NCBI GenBank assembly: GCA_012932865.1
Contig: SAXG01000051.1
Location: 280,957 to 344,956, forward strand
Reading direction: 5' to 3'
Length of the DNA stretch: 64,000 bases
DNA from: Amylostereum areolatum
Lineage: Eukaryota > Basidiomycota > Agaricomycetes > Russulales > Stereaceae
This document shows positions 1 to 10,472 of this stretch, one piece after another. Positions within the stretch are counted from its first letter, which is position 1. The number at the start of each line of letters is the position of its first letter. The position numbers and the translations under genes were made by a program. The notes under the pieces were generated by a model. That model saw only the letters and a list, made by a program, of their open reading frames with translations, made no database searches and was not told where the DNA came from.

Positions 1-3000
1 TATGGACCATGTTGTTGAGCGCAGTCATGGCAAGTGGGAGGTAACGTGTCCAATTGTCTTGTCGCTGATTGACGAAGATGCGAAGGTAGTTTTCCATGGT
101 CATGTTGGAGCGTTCGGTCTGTCCATCCGTCTGAGGGTGATACGCCGTGGACGGGTTCCCTTCAATGCCTAGCAATTGGAACAATGCCGTGGTGAACTTG
201 GAGACAAAGACGCTGCCGCGGTCACTGACGATCTTTCTAGGAATTCCATGATGGGGGACCACCTCGCGTAGGTACTCGAAGGCGAGTTCGTCCTCTGTTA
301 GGTCTTTGGTCGTGGCCCAGAATACAACCTGCTTGGTACCCATGCAGTTCACATTGCAGATGGCGTCTTTTCCATCCGAGACCGGGAGTGGCATGACGAA
401 GTCAATGGATACGTGCTCCCAAGGTGCTTGTGGTGGGTCATGTGGGTGGAGTGGAGCGGCAATACGATCGTGTCTAATCTTGGTACGTTGGCAGGTCTCA
501 CATCCTTCGACATATTTTCGGACGTCATCTCTAATGGCAGGCCACCAGTAGTTGCGCGTGATGAGCTCGTGGGTCTTGTATCGTCCTGGATGACCGACAA
601 GCGGGCCGTCATGGTGAGCCTGGATGATGTCTGCACGGAGTCCTTTGTCTCTTGGGACATAGAGTCTGTGTTGCCAGGTGACCGTTCCATCTGCATGTTC
701 CAGCCATCCCTTTACTTTGAGTGCTAAGGCGCGTTCTACTGCATGGTCTCGGAGTAAGGTAGCCTCTTGAATCCGCTCAATGAAGGTATTGTCAGGTCCG
801 TTGGTTACGATTCCTGCATGGTTGAGGGCGCGAAAGAGTTCTGGTTTCAGGAGGACGATGTTTTCATTGTCTTTCTCCCCCTTCTCAAGGCCCGCTAGTC
901 GGGAAATAGCATCGGGTTTGCCCATTGTTTTGCCAGGTTTGTGGAGTAGCGTACAATGATACTCTTGTAGCTCCGTTAACCATCGTGCTTGTCTCCGATT
1001 TAGCTTCTGCGCCTTGCGGAAGTACGTGAGATTGCGATGATCCGACCAGATTTCAAACTCCTGTCGTGCCCCCATGAGGTATTGTCTCCATTCCTCTAGC
1101 GCCGTCATGATAGCCAGTAATTCCTTGTCATAAATCTCATAGTTCCTCTCAGCTTCGCTGAGGGACTTTGAGAGGAAGGCGACTGGGTGCCATTTGCCAT
1201 TGTCCTGTTGTTGCGAAAGTACCGCGCCCGTGGCATAGTCAGAGGAGTCCGCCTCGACACGGAACTGTCCATCGTCTGTAGGGATTGCTAGAACTGGCTG
1301 CGATGTTATACGTCGCTTGAGTTCCTCAAAAGCCTCCTGCTGTGGGGTGTCCCAGACCCATTCCGTCTTCCCAGTGAGTTTAGTCATTGGGTGAGCAATG
1401 CCACTGAAGTCCTTGATAAAGCGACGGTAGAAGTTGCAAAAGCCCAAAAATGATTGAAGTTGTTTCTTCGTTTTGGGGGCTGGCCAATTGGTGATTGCCG
1501 CGACCTTTGCTGGATCCATGCGAACCCTTCCTCCGCCGACAATCATGCCCAGGTATTCGATTTCTGCCTTCTCAAACTCGCACTTTTCTGGCTTCAGATA
1601 GAGTTTGTTTTCTCGCAGGATCCGAAGGACCTCCTTGACTATTCGACGATGTTCTTCTAGCGTATGTGTGAAGATGAGGATGTCGTCCAAATAGACGACC
1701 ACGACTCCTTGGTGGATCAAGTCTTTGAACAGGTCATTCATCATGGCTTGGAACGTAGACGGGGAGTTGGTGAGTCCAAAGAACATGACCGTAGGCTCGT
1801 AGAGACCTTTGTTCGTGCGGAATGCAGCTTTCCACTCGTCCCCTTCTTTAATCCGAACATTGTTGTACCCCCATCGGACATCGAGCTTGGTAAAGTGCCG
1901 TGCTCCTTTAAGTTTGTCAACCAACTCTTGGATGAGCGGGAGCGGGTAACGGTTCTTTATTGTCATCTCATTGAGCTTTCGATAGTCCTGCACAGGACGT
2001 AGCGAGCCGTCTTTTTTCTTGATGAAGAAGAATGGGGAGGCCATGGGTGATTTGGACGGTTGGATCCGGCCAGATCTCAGGTTCTCTTCCAGAAAGGCGT
2101 CCAGTTGCTTCTGCTCGTCCAATGTGAGGGGGTAAACTTTGCAATCAACCGGTTTGAAGTTAGGAGTGAGCTCAATGGCGTGGTCCCATGGGCGTCGCTC
2201 AGGGAGCTTGTCGAAGTCGTCTTTGTCAAAGATGTCCTTGAATTCGTGGTACACCGTTGGGACTCGCTCAGAGAAGGTCTGTTCCTTTTTCTTAGCGTGC
2301 TCTTCAATTGCAATGTCCGATGCATGGGTCCGGATGTGGTATGTCGCTTTGTAGCCATCCCAGTCGAAAGCAAACAGCTGCTCGTCCTTTTCCATGTGGA
2401 CTGGCTCTTCCTCCTCCTCTTCATCCTCATCGATATTGAGGAGGGGAGGGGGACGAGAGCAGCTGACAGGGCATCGGTCGAATTCAATTGACCCGGATTT
2501 CCAGTCGATGTGAGGGTTGTGCTTCTTTAGCCACTCATGTCCAATGAAAAGGTCCGTATCTCCTAGATTGGAGACCGCCAGGTCAATGTTTTCTTCATGG
2601 TCTTGAATATTTAGGCGAAGTGTGACATATTCCGTGATGGGACCTCCTGTGTTGAGAGTGCCGTCTGCATTTCGTACTGGGATTGGGCGAGCAGTCCGTC
2701 GCGTGGGGATGTGATTTTCCTGCACAAACTTCGTGTTGATACACGAGCCAGTGCAACCACTGTCCAGGAGTGCGAGAGCTTTGACAATGCGTTTGGAATC
2801 TACCACCAGTTGTGTGGGAATGACCGTTTGTTCCTTGGCGCTGGCGGAGCGTATGAACTGCATAGGAGTGGCGAGCTCTAGTAGAGCTTGACATGCTAAC
2901 TCGTCTCCCATGCCAGTTATTTCCTTGATGGCTTCATAAGTAGCCTCGTCACGGCGTCGGTGGTGTGTCCAGATGCGAAGGATTGCAATCGCACTTTCGG

Positions 3001-3424
3001 GTTTGTCTTCCCTTAAGCGACGAAGCGTCCATTGAGCCGTTCCAGGTGCCATATAACATGATTTGGGCGCCGTGCCCCTTCCATCGCACGGCGTTGTCCC
3101 TGACTTCACAGGGTCCATATCCAAAACCGAGTCCGTATCCAAAGCCGTATCCAAAACTGAAGCCGAAACCGAAGCCATATCCAAAGCCGAAGGCTCACAA
3201 ATTGAGGCCTGAGTATCTAAAATAACAACGGGACGCGTGCCCGTACCGATAGAGTCCGTAAGAGAAGTCATAATGGGGATATCCCCCGTAGTAGTACAGT
3301 CCGATTCAACAATGCGCATATGTAAACGAGAACCAGGCCACCGAGGCGCCACAAAACCAGATGAGCGAGAGACAGAAACTTGGGCTTCAGATGCCGTGTA
3401 CATCGTCAGCCCCCTCAAAAACCC
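1..3424 (-). CDS. Gypsy-1 pol polyprotein (PR-RT-RH-INT), partial
   Basis: Minus frame open from the gag stop region to the window edge (about 1140 codons), in the -1 frame relative to gag. Domains in order: an aspartic protease with LLDSGCTG (about 2745-2770) and a GHEWLKKHNP segment; reverse transcriptase with KKDGSLRPVQDYRKLN, a WGYNNVRIKEGDEWKAAF segment and the YLDD active site at 1682-1693; RNase H (about 1000-1400); integrase with a HHCC zinc-binding region (about 560-720, GCETCQRTK), catalytic Asp in VSIDFV (near 395) and SDRGS (near 225), and Glu in HPQTDGQTERSN (near 115). There is no ATG of its own at the gag junction, which fits synthesis as a Gag-Pol frameshift product. Confidence 0.93.
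3112..3210 (-). repeat. Imperfect short tandem repeat in the gag-protease spacer of pol
   Basis: On the plus strand the motif TATCCAAA(A/G)CCG and shortened forms recur about eight times between 3117 and 3200. On the coding strand this gives alternating S-V-S-A-S-V-L-D-like and L-D-T-D residues in the linker between frameshift site and protease. The repeat keeps the frame open. It looks like replication slippage in a tolerant linker. Confidence 0.6.
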
Positions 3425-4671
3425 TCCTTCTTCTCCTCCACCTTTGGCTGAGCTTGAAGCGCGTCCATCACGCTTTTCCGATCTTCGGCCGACAGGCTCC
3501 TAGCCCAGGCGGTGGGCGTCTCGAACGTCTGTGCTCGAGCCTCCCGCTTTGGTGGTTCCGTGTACCGGTCCCTCCCCCACATGTCTCGGATGTTCTTCAC
3601 GTCCACCCTGCAGTCCCGCACCTGGTGGCCATTCTGTCCGCAGCGGAAGCATCGCCCCTTGATGTCGACACGGTTGACGTCCATTGGCTGACCTTTGCCA
3701 CCGTGCACCGTGCCGGTTCCATCGCGGCGCCATGGGACCTGCCCCCCTTGTTGCCCATTGGTTGATCCTTGTCCTTTGGATTTTTGGTTCTGCGCGGGTC
3801 CACTGCGCTGGGTCTTAAGGTCCTCCCGCTCCTGTCGTAGACCGTCGATCAGGATGATGCGCTCTTTGAGGTCCTCATATCTCTGAGGAACGTGACCGCT
3901 GTCGTAGATGGAGTCGATGGTCCGATAGTAGACGTTGTGTTTGAGCAGCTGCATGAGGTGGATAGGGTCCTGCGCCGTGGAGTATCCTGCCTTCCTTGCG
4001 AGTTGCTCGAACTTGGCGAAGTATTCATGGGCAGTGGTACCCTTCGTCTGTTTGAACCCGTCCAGTTCGACTGCGGCACGGTGCTGCTTATTGACGTCGG
4101 TGAAGGCCCCTTTGAGTGCTTTGTGGAAGTCCACCCAGGCGACCATGGCTCCATTGGCCAAGTGTGCATCCTCATACTCGGCCTTCCAGGTGCGTGCTGC
4201 CTCCCCCGTCATGTAGGTGAGAATGAAGAGGACTTTGTCCTTGTCCGTCACGAGGTCATCCTCAGCGGCTCGCATGTATTCCTCGCACGACCGCATCCAG
4301 TCATTGAAGTCCTCTCGTTTCCCAGAGAAGCCTTCAGGAGTTTTCGCGTGGACTTTCTTTCGGGGGGGTCTGGCGGCGGCGGCAGCTGGGGCACTAACAG
4401 TGACCGCAGGGGGGTTGACGGTGATGGGGGGGGCCGTGACGTTGACGGTGGGGGGTGGCAGGTTGAGGGCAGCAACAAGCACGGCAGGGATGGCGACCCA
4501 TTGGCCATTTACTTCCATGAGCCAGGCATCGTCGGTGCCGTTATTCATGTGTTGGATGGGAGAGCCAGTTTGGCCGATGACGATGTTCCATGTTCCACCG
4601 ATTTCGGTGCAGTTGGCAAGTTCGGCGGGGAGAGGGGGTTGGGGGTCGGTGCGGATCCACTGGGCAGCCAT
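3415..4671 (-). CDS. Gypsy-1 Gag (capsid and CCHC nucleocapsid)
   Basis: 418 codons from an ATG at 4671; the same frame is open upstream to 4977, directly after a TAA, so translation could start earlier. A proline/valine-rich linker (about residues 60-105) is followed by a retrotransposon gag capsid region (KTPEGFSGKREDFNDWM, about residues 108-280) and a CX2CX4HX4C zinc knuckle, CFRCGQNGHQVRDC, near residue 340. Gag assembles the virus-like particle and packages RNA. The frame ends at TGA 3417-3415, abutting a slippery heptamer that leads to pol. Confidence 0.92.
   Translation of the reverse strand: MAAQWIRTDPQPPLPAELANCTEIGGTWNIVIGQTGSPIQHMNNGTDDAWLMEVNGQWVAIPAVLVAALNLPPPTVNVTAPPITVNPPAVTVSAPAAAAARPPRKKVHAKTPEGFSGKREDFNDWMRSCEEYMRAAEDDLVTDKDKVLFILTYMTGEAARTWKAEYEDAHLANGAMVAWVDFHKALKGAFTDVNKQHRAAVELDGFKQTKGTTAHEYFAKFEQLARKAGYSTAQDPIHLMQLLKHNVYYRTIDSIYDSGHVPQRYEDLKERIILIDGLRQEREDLKTQRSGPAQNQKSKGQGSTNGQQGGQVPWRRDGTGTVHGGKGQPMDVNRVDIKGRCFRCGQNGHQVRDCRVDVKNIRDMWGRDRYTEPPKREARAQTFETPTAWARSLSAEDRKSVMDALQAQPKVEEKKEGF
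3418..3424 (-). promoter_or_regulatory. -1 ribosomal frameshift slippery heptamer GGGTTTT
   Basis: On the minus strand the gag frame reads GAG GGT TTT TGA; the heptamer G GGT TTT has the canonical X XXY YYZ form and lies directly before the gag TGA (3417-3415). A -1 slip here reads GGG TTT TTG and enters the open pol frame. GGGTTTT is a known functional site in some plant viruses. I did not fold the downstream RNA. Confidence 0.8.
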
Positions 4672-4977
4672 GATTGGTTCGTCGAGGTCGGAGAAGTCTT
4701 CGTCGGTGACAGGCGGTAGGGCGGAGGCGGCGATGAGGTTGAAGTCGGCTTCAGTGAGGTCGTCTTGGCTTTCGTTGGCGAAGTACCAACTGATGCCACT
4801 TGTTTGGGTTGCTACGAAGGCGACTTCGACAGTGGTGTCTCCGAGTTGGACAAAGAAGTCGTTTCCTCGTTCAGTGAAGCCTAGAGGGAGGGGATATATG
4901 TAGCAGTTTTCGTCCTCAATGTCGGTGTCGGAGTCAGAACTGGAGTCGGAGCCGTTGAGTCCGAACGAGGGAATTGT

Positions 4978-5355
4978 TTATAAGTGGGTGAGGTCGATGA
5001 CCTCTGGCTCTGGTGTGGGGCTGAGGGTGTTGCCTGGTGTAAGGAGGCGGTGGGTGTGTCGAGTGTCCACTGGTATTTTCTCGTTGGGCGCATAGAAGGT
5101 TTTTGGGGGTTGCTCGAGTTTGTAGCGGTAGGTGACGTATGGGCAGGAGTAGACGTAGAGGTTTCCGTTTCCTTGTTCGCTTATTTTGAGGTGATAGAAG
5201 TGGACGTCTATGATGGAGTCTTCAAGTTCTTCTACGCTGAGGGCGACCTTCCAATTGTGCCAGGCCCAAGGGTCTTTAGATTCGTTGATGAGGGAGATGA
5301 TAGCGTCGTGGCTGATGGGGATGAATTCTTGTACTTGCGAGCGCCAATCTTCCAT
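4978..5355 (-). CDS. Gypsy-1 N-terminal gag-associated ORF, ended by an in-frame stop
   Basis: Starts at ATG 5355 (MEDWRSQVQEF) and ends at TAA 4980-4978 after VIDLTHL. The frame is the same as gag and reopens immediately after the TAA (TIPSFGLNGSD...), so one stop codon separates two parts of what could be one Gag. The 125-residue product has DPWAWHNWK, a run of alternating hydrophobic residues, and CPYVTYRYKLEQPP. A comparable segment, also ended by an in-frame stop, occurs in the Gypsy-A/B lineage (40.6-41.2 kb and 51.0-51.3 kb). I know no function for it. It could be a separate ORF, a readthrough arrangement, or a nonsense mutation. Confidence 0.7.
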   Translation of the reverse strand: MEDWRSQVQEFIPISHDAIISLINESKDPWAWHNWKVALSVEELEDSIIDVHFYHLKISEQGNGNLYVYSCPYVTYRYKLEQPPKTFYAPNEKIPVDTRHTHRLLTPGNTLSPTPEPEVIDLTHL

Positions 5356-5673
5356 GCACGAGCCCCCAGTCGAAATGGTTACTCTGTGCGGCAAGGGAAG
5401 ATTTTGTCGAGGGAGGGTGGTTCTGTTATGAGATCGCAAGACGGTCTGCCTCAGTCTTCTCGACCTGTTGGCTGTCTCTTCGTCTAGGGGACACGAGCCC
5501 AAAGACTTCCTAAACCGCTTTCCTTTCGCCGCTTTTACTCGTTTCCTACACCAAAGGTGCACCTTCTACTGTCACCTCTGAGCTTTCAACTCCTGGTATT
5601 GGAGAGTCTCGAGTAGGTGTAACGTTTCGAGGAAACGTCAAGCCGGCACCGGTATACGTGCGCACGACCACAA
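5356..5673 (-). other. Gypsy-1 leader with candidate primer-binding site
   Basis: Untranslated leader between LTR and first ATG. On the minus strand, three bases after the LTR end is TGGTCGTGCGCACG (5671-5658), which begins with the TGG expected to pair with a tRNA 3' CCA. I cannot assign the tRNA. The frame upstream of ATG 5355 is open to about 5562 but rich in Arg and shows no recognisable domain. Confidence 0.45.
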
Positions 5674-6286
5674 TGTCAGGGTAACGAGTCGCGTACTCTG
5701 GGGGCAACGGTCTAGGGCGGCACGGGGGAAGAACAAGGTCAGTACCAGACGGGTACTACTACTACTACGCTACAGTACGTAGGGACGGTCGTAGGGTGGT
5801 GCAAGAGTAAACAGATCTCGAGCTTATGTCAGCAACGACTAGTGCGACAGCACCAAGTTACGACACAGCTGACTAGAAGATGAGGACGACAGAGGGGAGC
5901 CGATCAGACACGGCGACAGACGAGGGAAAGCAAGCAAAGTCGGTAGAATTGACTAGCTCGAGATAAGGGATATGTACAGCGAGAACGAGCCTTATATACA
6001 CAAGAGGAGAGAGACTTAGGTAAGCAACCGATACACGGCGATCAGTAAGCAGACCTAGTATAAGTAAGCAGTCGTATGTAAAAGAGCACAGCATGAGTCA
6101 GTATTGTACAGCATGAGTCAAGGGAAAGGAGTCAGACCCAGGCCGAGATGAGTCACGTGGGCCCGAGTGGGATATAGATGAACCGGGTCCGGGCCAAAGT
6201 GGAGCCGGACCGGTGATAAGCCAATAAGTCCTAAAGCGTGTAACCGATGTAAAGTAAAAAAAGAAAATTATAGACCGTTCATGACA
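5674..6286 (-). repeat. Gypsy-1 5' LTR (613 bp)
   Basis: On the minus strand it starts TGTCATGAACGG and ends CCTGACA, giving the 5-bp terminal inverted repeat TGTCA/TGACA. A TATA-like TGTATATAAG lies at 6000-5991, about 290 bp in, as expected for the U3 promoter. The outer edge is supported by the interrupted KDZ reading frame, which changes to LTR sequence exactly at 6286. The partner LTR is outside the window, so the inner edge rests on the repeat ends and the candidate PBS. Confidence 0.72.
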
Positions 6287-9200
6287 CCTTTCTGTCGTGA
6301 AACCGGAGCGTGTTCCCCATCTGAGCACGGACACGTCCAATCTGTTCTTTTGTCCGGTCTAGGTTTGCCTTCGCGCGAAGAAGATTGACCCGAAGGACTG
6401 TACAAGAGTGAGCAGGTATCAGAGGGGGTTAGGATGACAACTACTTACACTCATCCTTCCAGGTTGGATTCGAAGAGTCCGACTCCGACGGGCGATCCAT
6501 TGTCCAAAACCACGCGAGTTGAGCGTGGACGGTGTGTGGGTTGGACGGGTCAATAATAGTGGTGCTTGCTTTGAGGTCTTGTTTGGTGAGGGGTTTGAAA
6601 CGGTCAAGGACAGTCGGATCAGTGTGAAGTCGGCTCAGTGCTTTCCGAGAGTCCATGTAGACTTGGACGTGCTGCCGAAGGGTGCCGAGGGTCCCCGTGA
6701 CGGCCGAATATGCACGGGTCACCTGGCGTTGAGTGGACGCTGGCCGGACCCCCGTCCGGTACTGAAACGAGAGAATTCCGACACTGTTACGGATCTCCCC
6801 AAGGGCATCATTGGCGACACCGATCCACAGCTGAGTCTCCTCCTCCATGACAGGGTGGTTGGTTTCGCTGCCTCGCCATGTTTCAGACATGGAGGATGGA
6901 AGCAGGATTGGTAGGCACTCCGCTGGAATTTGAGTTGACATTTTCTTTGGAGGGGAATCTGCAACGGGAAGGAGTTCGATCTCGCCAACCTCGTCCAACT
7001 GGGGAATAAAGTCTGAAGCGGGTCGGACCCCGGACCATCCGAGCTGCTTCCGTACAGCACCGTTGAAGGACATGATTTGTTGCTTCAATTTTGACTGGCG
7101 TCCGGCAATTGTCAATGAGTCCTGACTCGGCCGCCTCTTTTCTGCCTGTAGAGATAGTCTATAGAGAATGTTACAGTGGGATGAGAAGGCAGGTGGGGAA
7201 ACTCACTGTGCCCCCCGGAGGCGGATTCCACTTGCCAGCCATTTCACGCGGACCCCTCCCCCGAGAGCCTTTTCCTTCTCTATTAATCGCATCTGTAGCT
7301 CCTTCTTCCCCGGAGCTAGGACTTGGTGAGTATGGAGATGATATGGATGGGATGTTGTTGTACCAAGCTCAAGGCGGACATCGAAAATGGTCATTTTCTC
7401 ACGATCTGTCTCTCGACAGTTGAGTGCCTCGTCCATCTCGGACAGCCACCCTTCCACCTGTTCTTCTGTCGCTTGGGCTTTGAGCTCCTTATAATACTTG
7501 TCTCGGTCTGGGAGGTCGGTCTGGGCTTCGCGGAGGCGGCGGTCCAACATTGCGGCTGGATGGAAATTAAGTAGATTCCGGATGTGAGGGTTGTGGACGC
7601 ACGCATTCCAATAGCCTTCCTCCAGTTTGTGTTAAGTATATGCCAGTTGAGATGCTCTTCACGAGCTGCGGGTGTCATGGCCTGAGCATTTCGGGAGGCG
7701 GCGTTGAGGATCGACCAAAGCGTTTCCACGATCTCACCATTGATGTATCCTACCCCAGGGATATAAACTGGCGCAAACTTGGCGAAGCAGTCATCCACAT
7801 GTCCGTGGATGTGAAAGACGCTGACGCCCTGTTTTATCTTGAGGCCCGGAGGGAGTTCGAGATACATGCTGCCATCGACTCGGCGCCGGAGGTGGATTCC
7901 GTACTTGCACATAATGTCGTACGATACCATAACTTCTTCAATACCTCCGAGACTGTGCTGGAGTGCACTGCACAATGCATAATCAACATTCGCCTGCCTA
8001 GAGCGGGGTACATAGTCAGTGATACACATGCAGGGAGGATATGGATGGTGACGGACTTTTCTCCCTTCTGCAAGTTGACGGTTCCGACAGGGAGCCAGCA
8101 TCCGTGGTCTGCGCATGCCACAGAGACTATACCAGACACATCCCTTCCTTTGTGTTCGGAGTCCGCCTGCAACACTGCACAGTGGTTGACACACTTCACT
8201 CTGGTGGTCTGAAAATTCATAAGTTCAACATTTACATTACGAAGGACAAGATATCCGGACCTTGGTCTCCACCGCATTCGCAAGATGGGTTTGGTAACGC
8301 GCTTCCGGGACAAAATACCCAGTTCCATGGCCCAATCGGACTTCCTTTTTCTGCGGGGTTGCGGACGCGAGATGTTGTGCGCTGTAGTTTCCATCTAGGA
8401 CGGCAGTGGCAATGTACTTGTACCTAGATCAACAGTACTTCAGTACTTGCAAGGGGATGTGGGAAGCTGACGCACTTGTCCAGATCGTCCTTCCAATTCA
8501 CCTCCAGATTGACGCCAGGTCGAGGACAGGTTATGCATCCAAGTGTCAGCTGTCCTGGGGCCAGTGTAGAGGAGTCGGATGCGTGAAATCGTTTCAGCAA
8601 GGTTAAATAGCGATATTGTCGATTTGCTCGGCGGAGTTCCTGGTAGCGAGTCTGGATCGTCGTTATGGGTCCGAATGGTATCCGAAGTGGAATAGGGACT
8701 TACCGGTGTTTTCCCAGGAGACCTTCGATGTGTTTTCACTTTCACCTGTTGAAAATACGAGCTGAGTGTTGTATGAGAGATGATGTTCTGGTCACTAGCA
8801 TCATCCAATGCCGCAAATGTGAATGCGGACTTGGGGGTCTTGACGCTGGCTGGATACAATCCCAGTTTAAGCAACTGAAGGTCATCGGCAGCTGCTCCTT
8901 CGCATTTGCAGAAGTGGACCCCTATGCGGTGAGCGCCAGTTGAATGGACGACCACCATGATCCTGTTTGTGAATGGATCCACAAAGACGGGTTGATCGGA
9001 TGCGGGAGATGGCAGTTTCAGAATGTCGTCACTTTGTAGTGCGATGGGTGTGGTTGGGGTGGGTGTGGTTGGGGTGGATGGGACAGGGGTGGAAGGTCGT
9101 GATGATGTAGGAGTACTGAGGTTTGTTGTGGGATGGGATGGGGTGGGGGGGGGCTCCGGTGGTGGGGTTGGCTCCGGTGTCGGTATCGTAAGACCAACAG

Positions 9201-10029
9201 GATTGTCTGAAGGGGTGGAGATAGACTCTGGTGGGGGGGTTGGCTCCGGTGTCTGCATCGTAGGATCAGGATAATGGAGGGGATCATTAAGAGGAGGTGT
9301 CGGATGTGTAGGGGGAGGGGTCGGATAGACGGATCGATAAGTCGGATGTTTAGACTGGAGGGAGGACACCTCAGATGGGATACTAGGACTGGACGGACAT
9401 GGCTATCCTCCATGTCCGAGGCAAACTACCAGACCGACGTCATGTAGCCAAGCATCAGTGAACCTTTCTCCTGTCCACCGTTGCGCACGATGGAAAGGAT
9501 GACGGAGGTGGGCCTTCCAAAGGCACTCTGTGCAAACATTGGGACAGCCGAAGCACTGCTTGCACCGCCAGTTACCATCTTCGACGCCACAGTCGATACA
9601 CTTGACTGACATTGGAGCCTCGCGACTATACATCACGGAGGTATACTGGGGAATTCTTGGCTTCCACTCCTTCATAAACGCATTCTGAGACTGGCCGACG
9701 GATGCTGTGAGTTCCTCTTGGGGGACGAAAAGAATGTACGGACTCACCTTGCCAGCCATGCGCTTGGTTGGATGTGGAAGGACCGGAGGGTCCACGAATC
9801 GTAGGTGATCGGTGTCATCATCTTGTGGGAAGTTGTTCGGAGGGGAATCATCGTCATCCAGGGCCTGGCTTTGGTTGTGTTCCAGTCTTTGCTTGGTTAG
9901 TGGGCTGAGTGCTCGGCTCTTGAATGCCTCTCCCATTGGTCCTGCTTGAAATTTGACTTTCCCATACCAATTCCGCCTGGCCTTGTGCTGGGTGACTCTG
10001 GACTCCGAGTACACAGTTTTCCTGCCCAT
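6279..10029 (-). pseudogene. KDZ-type transposase with CxC2-like cysteine cluster; nonsense codon and 3' end replaced by an LTR
   Basis: Gene read 10029 to 6279. N-terminus: acidic/proline-rich, then a CxC2-like cluster (CIDCGVEDGNWRCKQC, CTECLWKAHLRHPFH). Introns inferred from frame and GT-AG: 8640-8703, 8424-8475, 8209-8260, 7998-8056, 7556-7602, 7316-7363, one near 7130-7220, and 6398-6448. Spliced exons give family-like segments: LLKRFHASDS, DVSGIVSVACADHG, LQKGEKQANVDYAL, SYDIMCKYGIHL, YIPGVGYINGEIVETLWS. Defects: TAG at 9405-9403 inside the LGHGG-PCP part of the cysteine cluster with the frame open on both sides, and truncation at 6286 by the Gypsy-1 LTR, so the last two codons and TGA (6281-6279) come from the LTR. 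The family moves DNA transposons in basidiomycetes; this copy is probably inactive. Confidence 0.87.
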
Positions 10030-10340
10030 CAGTGTGAAGGAGAATGGATATTGGTGTCTAAGAGGTTTGGATTGAGATGTATGAACAGTGGTCGTTGACA
10101 GGTATGGTGGATGGGAAGAGACAGATAGGGCAGTGGGCGGAGGTTATCAGATCGAAGGTGGACCACGTGAAATGGGTACCTTTTCAACATAATCCATTAC
10201 AAGTGATTGCCTCGGAGGGGTGGGATTCATGTCAAGGAACACTGTAGCTTATCATTATGATTCTCATGTAGGACTGAGGCTACAGGGTGTGTACTAAAGT
10301 GCTCGGAGAGGTTGAGTATCCAAGACATAATATTTAGAGA
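10030..10340. other. Upstream flank of the KDZ gene, no gene seen
   Basis: No coding frame I can support. This should hold the KDZ promoter and possibly the terminal repeat of that transposon; the opposite transposon end would lie beyond Gypsy-1, outside the window, so no inverted-repeat pair can be checked. Confidence 0.4.
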
Positions 10341-10472
10341 ATGGGTGTGAGTCCGATGGGTCCGATGGGTCCGATGGGTCCGGCGGGTCCGGCGGGTCCG
10401 GCAGGTCCGGCAGGTCCGGCAGGTCCGGCAGGTCCGGCAGGTCCGGCAGGTCCGGCAGGTCCGAACCTGCTT
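10341..10472 (+). repeat. 9-bp tandem repeat (GGTCCGGCA type)
   Basis: About a dozen consecutive 9-bp units grading from GGTCCGATG through GGTCCGGCG to GGTCCGGCA. Because the unit is a multiple of three it produces a collagen-like Gly-Pro-Ala/Met frame from ATG 10341, but that frame lacks any other domain and I do not call it a gene. The graded unit change along the array is what one-sided slippage would produce. Confidence 0.85.

Larger units (their letters stand above)
1..6286 (-). mobile_element. Gypsy-1: Ty3/Gypsy LTR retrotransposon, 5' part
   Basis: Read on the minus strand the order is LTR (6286-5674), leader, an N-terminal gag-domain ORF, gag with a CCHC knuckle, then protease, reverse transcriptase, RNase H and integrase, running off the window at base 1. 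PR-RT-RH-INT order is the Ty3/Gypsy order. I walked the pol frame codon by codon from the gag stop to base 2 and found no stop, so this copy may be competent apart from one TAA before gag. The integrase C-terminus, any chromodomain and the 3' LTR lie outside. The LTR has inserted into the last exon of a KDZ transposase gene, which fixes its outer edge independently of the LTR sequence. Confidence 0.93.

Noticed and set aside
10341..10472. CRISPR-like array
   Set aside because: Units are 9 bp, contiguous, without spacers, in a eukaryotic genome.
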